DNA from: Luzula sylvatica
Lineage: Eukaryota; Streptophyta; Magnoliopsida; Poales; Juncaceae
Reading direction: 5' to 3'
Assembly: GCA_946800325.1 (NCBI GenBank)
Contig: OX326958.1
Span: 27,630,914 to 27,694,913, forward strand
DNA length: 64,000 nt
Below are positions 57,770 to 64,000 of this stretch, piece by piece. The translations under genes were made by a program, and so were the position numbers. Below the pieces are notes generated by a model. The model did not search any database. It saw nothing but the letters and a program-made list of their open reading frames with translations, and was not told the DNA's origin. Within the stretch, counting starts at the first letter, position 1; every line of letters begins with the position of its first letter.

Positions 57770-58460
57770 AATATTTGAAAACCAGTTAATTGTTAAATGT
57801 TTGAAATACTAGTCAAAATTAACAGGGTAAAAAATTCAAATACTAGTTCAAAATTCATATAAAAAACCAATAAAAAAGGAAATGTTTTAAATACTAGTTA
57901 ATATTGAAATTTTTGAAATACCATTCAAAATTAACAGGGTAAAAAATTCAAACACTAGTTCAAATTCCACTTCAAAAAACAAATTAAAAGTGAAATGTTT
58001 GAAATACCAGTTAACAGTAAAATGGCTTAAATAACAGTCAAAATTAACAGTGTGAAAAATTCAAATACTAGTTCAAAATCCGGTTCAAAAAACCAATTAA
58101 AAGTGAAATATTTGAAATACCAGTTAACAATGAAATGTTTGAAGTGCCAGTCAAAATTAACAGTGTAAACAATTGAAATACTAGTTCAAAATCCAGTTCA
58201 GAAAACCAGTTAACAACGAAATGTTTCAAATGCCAGTTAACAGTGAAATGTTTGAAATACCAGTCGAAATTAACATTGTGAAAAATTCAAATACTAGTTC
58301 AAAATTCAGTCCGGAAAACCAGTTAACAGCAAAATGTTTGAAGTAACAGTTAACAATGAAATGTTTGAACTACCGGTCAAAATTAACAGTGTAAAAAAAT
58401 TCAAATACTAGTTCAAAATCCAGTTCAAAAAAACTGTTAAAATTCTCTGCTATCAACAAA
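57770..58460. repeat. Minisatellite, about 113-bp unit, six copies
   Basis: The anchor actagttcaaa recurs at 57842, 57954, 58067, 58180, 58293 and 58407, spacings of 112-114 bp. Each unit also contains gaaatgtttgaaatacc and caaaattaacagtg. Units differ by scattered substitutions. Confidence 0.85.
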
Positions 58461-58739
58461 TTCTTGGCATAAAAAAATCAGTTTCAGTACAAGTGCAAAT
58501 TAGTGTTGAAAATATCTTTTCAAAAGACTCAATTCTCACTAAATCAACAAATAAAACATCAATACTAACAATAAAAATATGGGAATGAATCTCGAGTCAA
58601 CACATACAAAATTAGCAATTACTATTTCATAATGATATTCTCTGCTATCAATTAACATAAATATTAACAAAAAAAATTAACAGCGAACAACCTGAATTCA
58701 ACAGTGAACAATGAACAACAATAATGAACAGTGAAAATG

Positions 58740-59330
58740 TGTAGGGTTACGCACACGTTTATCAAAGTGTGCAGCGGAATTATTTTCGCATGCGTAACCT
58801 AATTCTACCGGGATCACGCCCGAAAACCATCCAAAAAGGAAGAGTTGGAGAAAATTACCTCGTACAAGTTAGTACGTGTCGATTTCTTCTCCAAATCCGT
58901 GAACCTTCTCCAAGGAGTGCTCGTGCAATCCCTCTACTCGTGTCCACCTCGATTTCGTCCGATCGGAATCGCCAACGTCGTTCTAGTCGCCGCCACGATC
59001 GATTCTCTCAAGATCTTTGCTCCAATCTCCCTCTCAATCTCTCTAGATCTAATATAAAATTCTGTGGAAGAAGGAGAGAGAAACGGCGGCTCAAAACCCT
59101 AAAACTCGAAAAAGCTTAGGTTAAAACGAAATAAGAATTCTATATATATATAGGAAATAAGTCAGTTCGAACGCACCTAAATAGTTCGTTCGAACGCACT
59201 TAAGTAGTTCGTTCGAACTAACCCAAATCTGACTGTCACGAATAAGTCCGTTCGAACGCACTCATGTAGTTCGTTCGAACGAACCTAATTCTGATTGCAG
59301 AATTGCCTATTTATATAAATTCTTCCAAGT
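58740..59330 (-). mobile_element. LTR-like sequence with TTCGAAC palindromes
   Basis: On the minus strand: repeated gttcgttcgaacg words (59165-59290), a TATA-like run (59140-59155), then a GC-richer transcript-like stretch ending gtgtgcgtaaccctaca at 58740. The TG start/CA end rule and a target duplication could not be established, so a solo LTR is only a suggestion. A related arrangement occurs near 22040-22260. The plus-strand frame at 58769-59119 is not called. Confidence 0.3.
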
Positions 59331-59382
59331 CAATTCTTAAGCCATATTTTCTTTCAAAATGAGCAATGAATAACAAGAATGA

Positions 59383-59385
<3 letters not shown>

Positions 59386-59423
<38 letters not shown>
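59386..59423. repeat. (G)38 homopolymer
   Basis: A pure run of about 38 G. Possibly real, possibly a sequencing or assembly artefact. Confidence 0.8.
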
Positions 59424-59425
<2 letters not shown>

Positions 59426-60015
59426 CGATCATATGTATAGGGTTGCTCAAATTTTTGAATTTCAATTTTTTTTCAATTCCCCCCCAACCAATGTTCACTG
59501 TTAAAAGTCAGCAACAGCCATTAATGAAATTAAATGAGCTTCTGCAAGATAGCAGTTAACACTGCACAAATGATTATAAATTCTGACAATGAACAGTAAT
59601 AGATGTAAAATCTTAATTATAAACAAGGTTTGACACACTGGCCCGTTAAATGTTAGACTATAATTTTCTCCGAAGTCTTAAAGGGTTTAAAAAAAAAATC
59701 CTACATGGTATAACATGCCACCTTTCCAGCACATCAATGATGCTGGGGGATAGATCAGGGGGAGGTGCATCACTTCCTCAATTTCTGAGGTTATTTACTT
59801 TTCATTCTTCTTATTCTTTTTTCCAAAAAAGGACCTCCGTAACTTTAAAATATCATATTGATCCTTTTAAAATAGCGAATATCAAATTTATCCATAACAA
59901 TTCAAAATATTTAGCCTTCGAAATGCATTGTTAATTAATTTATTTATTTAGCCTTCTAAATACATAATCATAAATATGCATTGTTAATTAATTTATTTAT
60001 ATGTTGATTTATCAG

Positions 60016-60090
60016 GGATATATATGGAGAACAAGATTTGAGGGTAAAGAGATTCTCGATGCGGTATTTGACATTTTCTGCACTCTTAAG
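60016..60090 (+). pseudogene. Exon-sized relic resembling enolase-phosphatase E1 (DEP1)
   Basis: 75 bp flanked by cag| and |gtatat encode GYIWRTRFEGKEILDAVFD plus six residues. This resembles the GHIWRTGF...VFDDVP segment of plant dehydratase-enolase-phosphatase-complex 1, whose enzyme acts in methionine salvage. No neighbouring exons were found, so it is at best a gene fragment. Confidence 0.35.
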
Positions 60091-60196
60091 GTATATATGA
60101 TATTTTTGTTAATTTTACATTTACGTGAATTTCTTTAATTTCGAGGACCATTTTTTATATTTACCTGCCCATGATCATATCATGATCACCATTGTC

Positions 60197-60265
60197 GCCG
60201 TCATCATCATCATCATCATCATCTCATCATCGTCATTATCATCATCATACATGATGACATCGTCG

Positions 60266-60296
<31 letters not shown>

Positions 60297-60349
60297 ATCA
60301 TCATCATCATCATCATCATCATCATGTCGTCATCATCATATCATTATCA
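60197..60349. repeat. (ATC)n-rich microsatellite
   Basis: About 150 bp of interrupted ATC/CAT repeats, which creates a false Ser/His-rich frame at 60125-60367. Confidence 0.9.
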
Positions 60350-60369
60350 TCATCATATGATTTGTGACT

Positions 60370-61663
60370 TGCCTGATTGTAAAATAAAAAAAATGAAGAG
60401 AATCCAATAATGTGTCATATTTATATGTTGGCAGAAGTGAGATAAAAAAAAAGATATAAGCATTATTTTCACTGTTCTTTGTTTTAAAAAAAGGAAAATA
60501 AATAATCATTCGGGATCATAGCAAATTAATGTTCTTTCTGAATATCTTGATGGCCATTGCCGAACACAAACTCATACCAATTTTTTTTTGAAAGGTTTGT
60601 CTAAATAACATGAAAATACATACTACGTTGTGTTGTTAGAATATGGTCGAATAACAATTCCAAAGTTGCCTTTGTGAATATTACACAATGACGCTTGCAA
60701 CTCATAAATATATAATGATATTCTTAGTTACAAAAAAAGATAAAAAATAAAATAAAAACCAACACACGTCATTTTTGAATTAATATTGATTCGGCAAAAA
60801 AAAACTCATGACATAGTTCACGGCTAAATGCAAATCGGTGACAAAAATAATTTCTCAGAGTATCCCGAGATATATGTACTAATAAGTTCTCAATGGTCTT
60901 TTTTGAAAAGCACGACTCTTTACGACCTGATAAAAAAAATGACATGAATTCACTGAAGTGTTAAGATAAAAAAAAATTTGCAATCTCATTGCAAATTTTG
61001 TGGAATAAAGAAAAATCGCAAATGCAAGTACATATAAAAAGGCAAATACAAGTACACAAACATAATACAAATGCAAATGTAGATACGAAAGGCATTCACC
61101 AACTGCAAATAAGAAATGAATAAACATATACGAAAAACTAACGCGACTACGTACGAGCTACAAAATTGAGAAACCAATAACAATAATCAAACAAAGGTAT
61201 ATGAAGACTAAAATGCCAAATACTGAATATGAAATACAAAATACGAGTATGTGAAATACAAATATCAAATACGAATATGAATACGAACACAAACACAAAT
61301 ACTAATACGAATACAATTATGAATTACAAATTACAAATTATGAATCATCAATTATGAATTACGAACTATATTCATTACAAGTTATGTAATGTCATCTTTT
61401 TTTGGTTACGAAATATTCATATTGTATGTACCGTGTTCTTTTATAGTAGTTATTTCTGGATTGATAATGTATAAAAATATGAACAAATTGTAAAGGGACG
61501 ATCGTCTGAAATATTCCACAAATCAAACTTTTAAACAATTAAATACTCGTTCATTCATTAAAAAAAAAAACTCAACCACATCATTCATAAAAAAAACTAC
61601 ATGTCCCAATAATTAGATAAAAAAGAAAAAAATATGTGTGAAAATCGTGACAATTTTGAAGAC
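60370..61663. other. AT-rich intergenic DNA
   Basis: No gene. 61015-61380 is rich in tacaaat/acgaat words (degenerate simple repeat). Confidence 0.5.
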
Positions 61664-61693
61664 TCCCGCGCAATTGCGTGGGGAAAAAACTAG
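61664..61693 (+). mobile_element. Helitron-type 3' terminus (plus strand)
   Basis: Hairpin cccgcgcaattgcgtggg, then aaaaaa and ctag before t. It matches the terminus at 42713-42741 on the other strand. The body and 5' end upstream are not delimited. Confidence 0.45.
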
Positions 61694-62184
61694 TTCGAAA
61701 GAAAAGAAAAGAAAAGAAAGGATAGTGATATTAACAGGAAAAATAAATACTAGATACAAGAAATTTCATTTGAATTTGACATGAACTAAAAGTAAAATTA
61801 CCATTTCAAGTTTAAATTTCTTGTTTCCAGTAATATTATTTTATGTCAATATCATTACCCAAAAAAAAAATAGAAACTAAGAACTAATTACCCTAAAAAC
61901 CCAGAATCTAATTCCGAAACCCGGTGGGCTCCGAATTGTATGGATTTCGGATAGTTGAAAAATCCGAACTCGAATTCCCTATTGAACTCATCTCTTGATG
62001 GTTACCATCTCCTTTACTCCTCTCCGTAGAACCCTACTACCCCATCAGCCGGCGAGAAGAAAATCGGCGGATCCGACGACAGAAACGCTTGTCAACGGGA
62101 TGCCAAGACTCTGCTTGATCTCTCTATTCCTATCACCATCTGCTTTGCTCTTGCAAGAACAGTCCTCACACTGTCACACTTGAT
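61694..62184. other. Intergenic, no gene recognised
   Basis: An open frame at 61995-62183 (62 aa) has an N-terminus with Arg and Ser/Thr but no domain. It may be chance or the relic of an organelle-targeted leader. Confidence 0.35.
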
Positions 62185-62370
62185 CTAATCGATAAAAAAC
62201 TTCTCGATATTTCCAAGAGGTGATGTTGAGTGCTCAAAAATACCCAATTGGATTCCTAGCAATCCAATCATTTTATCCCAAGTTCTGTTGGCGAAACGAC
62301 ATTCTTTGAACGGGTGCTTTACTTTCTCCAAGATTTGGCAGCATAACTGTAAGGTAAAAATAATCCTCAT
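62185..62370 (-). pseudogene. LINE ORF2 zinc-binding domain fragment
   Basis: On the minus strand KHPFKECRFANRTWDKMIGLLG resembles the RVT zinc-binding domain (E/DHLFF.CPFA..IWD). Only about 60 codons remain, with no flanking RT. Confidence 0.5.
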
Positions 62371-62528
62371 TTAATTAAATTTATGTGCTGTCAAAATTCC
62401 AATTTATCTTCTTATCCATTTGAATATTTTTGTTGTTAAAGAAACATTTACTCCCCAAATTGATTTCAGATCTTTTCTGGCATGAAACCCTGTTACTAAT
62501 ACTCTGTGCATTTTAATGTGTAAGAAAA

Positions 62529-64000
62529 ATGGAGCTTCACACACAAGCTCATCAACACCCATTAATGGATACCCATGTAGACCTCGAGGAGGAAAGCATA
62601 AACTTCTGGGCTACACTCGGCGTGACCCCTCACGTCCCCGTGGACGTGCCGCACCAATTGCTACACCAACCCTCGCCACAGAAACCCAATCCCAACCTGT
62701 CCAACCTGCCGCAACCCCCACCCCAATTACCAGTCTCCTCTCTCTACGGCCCGTTATTCCCCATCGACCCGGACCCGCGTCTCGAGCCATTCGTGGGCAT
62801 GGAGTTCGAATCTGCCGAGGCGGCCAAAACCTTCTACATCGCTTATGCGGGTCGGGTCGGGTTCTCGGTCCGCATAGCTCGGTCTCGCCGGTCTAAATGT
62901 ACTGAGTCTGTAATCATGTTACGTTTCGTTTGTTCACGCGAAGGGTTCAGTCGAGAGAAGCAGGTTCCACCTGGCAGAAAAATTCGAAAGCGGGCCCCAT
63001 CTGTTCGTGAAGGTTGCCAAGCCATGCTCGAGGTGATTCGTCGTACCGGTATTACCGGTGTGGGAGCCAGTGCCAGTTCGACTGTAGGAGAAATGGATAG
63101 ATGGGTGGTGACGAAGTTGGTTAAGGAGCACAGCCATGAAGTGGGCTTACCGGGTCGGGTCCATTATATTGCAACCGAAGGGGATGCTGAGGTGGACCCG
63201 TATATTGGCATGGAGTTTGATTCTCTCGACGCTGCGAAGACTTTCTATTACACATATGCTAATCGGGTCGGGTTTGAAGCCCGGGTCCGTCAGTCTCGTC
63301 GCTCCTTACACGACGAAACCCTCAAGATGCTCAAACTCGTCTGCTCCAAACACAGGTACCACTCGAGTAAGGAAAATAGCAATAACGGGTTTGGGTCGCA
63401 GATGCCCGAACTTGGTACGAAGGAAACGGGTGGTTGCGAGGCATTATTTGAAATAATAAGAAAAGAAGGAGATATTTGGATGCTTTCAAAATTGGTATTG
63501 GAACACACACACGAGCTCACTCCAACACACTCAAGCAAGGTACATTGTGTACGTTCACAAGGAGATGTACTCGTGATTGCTAAAAACTTTGCGGATACCC
63601 GTAACCTTTTGCTTAACGGGCACGACCCGCTTCTCCCAAAAGAGATCCGCTACAACGATCTCGGATCCGACGATTTTCAAGACTTGTTAGAGTATTTCTC
63701 CCAATTTCAAGAGAACGATCCCGCCTTTTTCTACTCGGTACAATTGGACAAGAAAACGAACCGTACCATGAACGTGTTTTGGGCCGACGCTCAAGCCCGC
63801 ATGGCGTACCACTATTTCGGAGACGCGGTACGGTTCGAGACGAGGTACCGAAACTATAAAGATTCCATCCCTATAGTTTTCTTCACGGGTTTGAATCACC
63901 ACGCGCAATTGGTTGTTTTTGGGTGCGGATTACTCGTCGACGAGTCTGACGAGTCGTTTGTTTGGTTCTTCGAGAATTGGATCGCCGCCATGCCTGACAA
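62529..64000 (+). CDS. FAR1-RELATED SEQUENCE protein, 5' part (runs off the window)
   Basis: An uninterrupted frame of 490 codons from the ATG at 62529 to the window end. FAR1/FRS proteins descend from MULE transposases and act as transcription factors in light and developmental signalling. After a Pro/Gln-rich leader there are two FAR1 zinc-binding domains, at about 86-200 (FVGMEFESAEAAKTFYIAYA, RVGFSVRIARSRRSK) and 222-330 (YIGMEFDSLDAAKTFYYTYA, RVGFEARV). A MULE transposase domain starts near 405 (NVFWADAQARMAYHYFGDAV, FFTGLNHHAQLVVFGCG, VWFFENW). Where relatives read FDSTYRTNKY this has FETRYRNYKD, so an acidic position is Glu. The ATG was chosen because the frame has no earlier in-frame start nearby. 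The C-terminal SWIM region lies outside. Which FRS this is cannot be decided here. Confidence 0.88.
   Translation, partial: MELHTQAHQHPLMDTHVDLEEESINFWATLGVTPHVPVDVPHQLLHQPSPQKPNPNLSNLPQPPPQLPVSSLYGPLFPIDPDPRLEPFVGMEFESAEAAKTFYIAYAGRVGFSVRIARSRRSKCTESVIMLRFVCSREGFSREKQVPPGRKIRKRAPSVREGCQAMLEVIRRTGITGVGASASSTVGEMDRWVVTKLVKEHSHEVGLPGRVHYIATEGDAEVDPYIGMEFDSLDAAKTFYYTYANRVGFEARVRQSRRSLHDETLKMLKLVCSKHRYHSSKENSNNGFGSQMPELGTKETGGCEALFEIIRKEGDIWMLSKLVLEHTHELTPTHSSKVHCVRSQGDVLVIAKNFADTRNLLLNGHDPLLPKEIRYNDLGSDDFQDLLEYFSQFQENDPAFFYSVQLDKKTNRTMNVFWADAQARMAYHYFGDAVRFETRYRNYKDSIPIVFFTGLNHHAQLVVFGCGLLVDESDESFVWFFENWIAAMPD

Noticed and set aside
57770..58460. CRISPR-like array
   Set aside because: Units are directly adjacent and similar throughout, with no unique spacers; this is a eukaryotic minisatellite.
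58769..59119. 116-aa plus-strand frame
   Set aside because: Antisense to an LTR-like or leader-like sequence; composition is that of a transcribed leader, no domain.
60125..60367. Ser/His-rich frame
   Set aside because: ATC microsatellite.
1..64000. tRNA, rRNA or organelle DNA insertions
   Set aside because: No cloverleaf-length sequence with both conserved arms and no ribosomal or plastid stretch was found by eye; only SINE-like box motifs near 45200-45450.

Overview
The window is plant nuclear DNA, almost certainly from a eudicot. It is AT-rich, its genes have short GT-AG introns, and it holds plant-only genes: a plastid sigma factor, the clock gene TOC1, a vacuolar SYP2-type syntaxin, an NDR1/HIN1-like protein and a FAR1-related factor. 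These sit among L1-type LINEs, foldback/MITE elements, Helitron-like ends and a probable SINE. I cannot name the species from sequence alone.

Layout. 1-6.8 kb: AT-rich DNA with foldback elements and MITEs, one nested inside another. 6.8-9.0 kb: SIG1, nine exons (+). 10.2-11.7 kb: a compact TOC1/PRR1, three exons (+). 11.8-39.7 kb: a tandem duplication of a segment carrying five miRNA-precursor-like hairpins, greatly expanded by retrotransposons. Copy A (11.9-20.2 kb) is split by a full-length, apparently intact LINE (LINE-I, - strand, 12971-19846). Between the copies is a LINE nest: decayed LINE-C was entered by LINE-B (-), which was entered by intact LINE-A (+). Each of the last two insertions is bounded by a perfect target-site duplication. 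A broken hAT transposase and copy B (38.3-39.7 kb) follow. 39.8-41.1 kb: the syntaxin gene (-). 41.4-48.8 kb: foldbacks, a Helitron-like element, a SINE-like dimer and a 1.6-kb long inverted repeat. 48.8-49.4 kb: the NHL gene (-). 49.5-53.9 kb: AT-rich DNA with a TIR element. 53.9-55.5 kb: a RAD7-like DNA repair pseudogene holding a 226-bp hAT MITE. 55.5-62.4 kb: a 113-bp minisatellite, an LTR-like stretch, simple repeats and small gene relics. 62.5 kb to the end: the 5' part of a FAR1-RELATED SEQUENCE gene (+), running off the window.

The protein genes look like independent single-copy genes: plastid transcription (SIG1), circadian timing (TOC1), endomembrane fusion (SYP2), membrane/defence-associated (NHL) and a transposase-derived regulator (FRS). 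The least ordinary parts are the duplicated hairpin array with a conserved minus-strand TATA box, the LINE history readable from target-site duplications, the UAAUG stop/start overlap of LINE-I, and the shortened TOC1. All calls were made by eye; splice sites of SIG1, TOC1 and the syntaxin were followed base by base and keep one reading frame.
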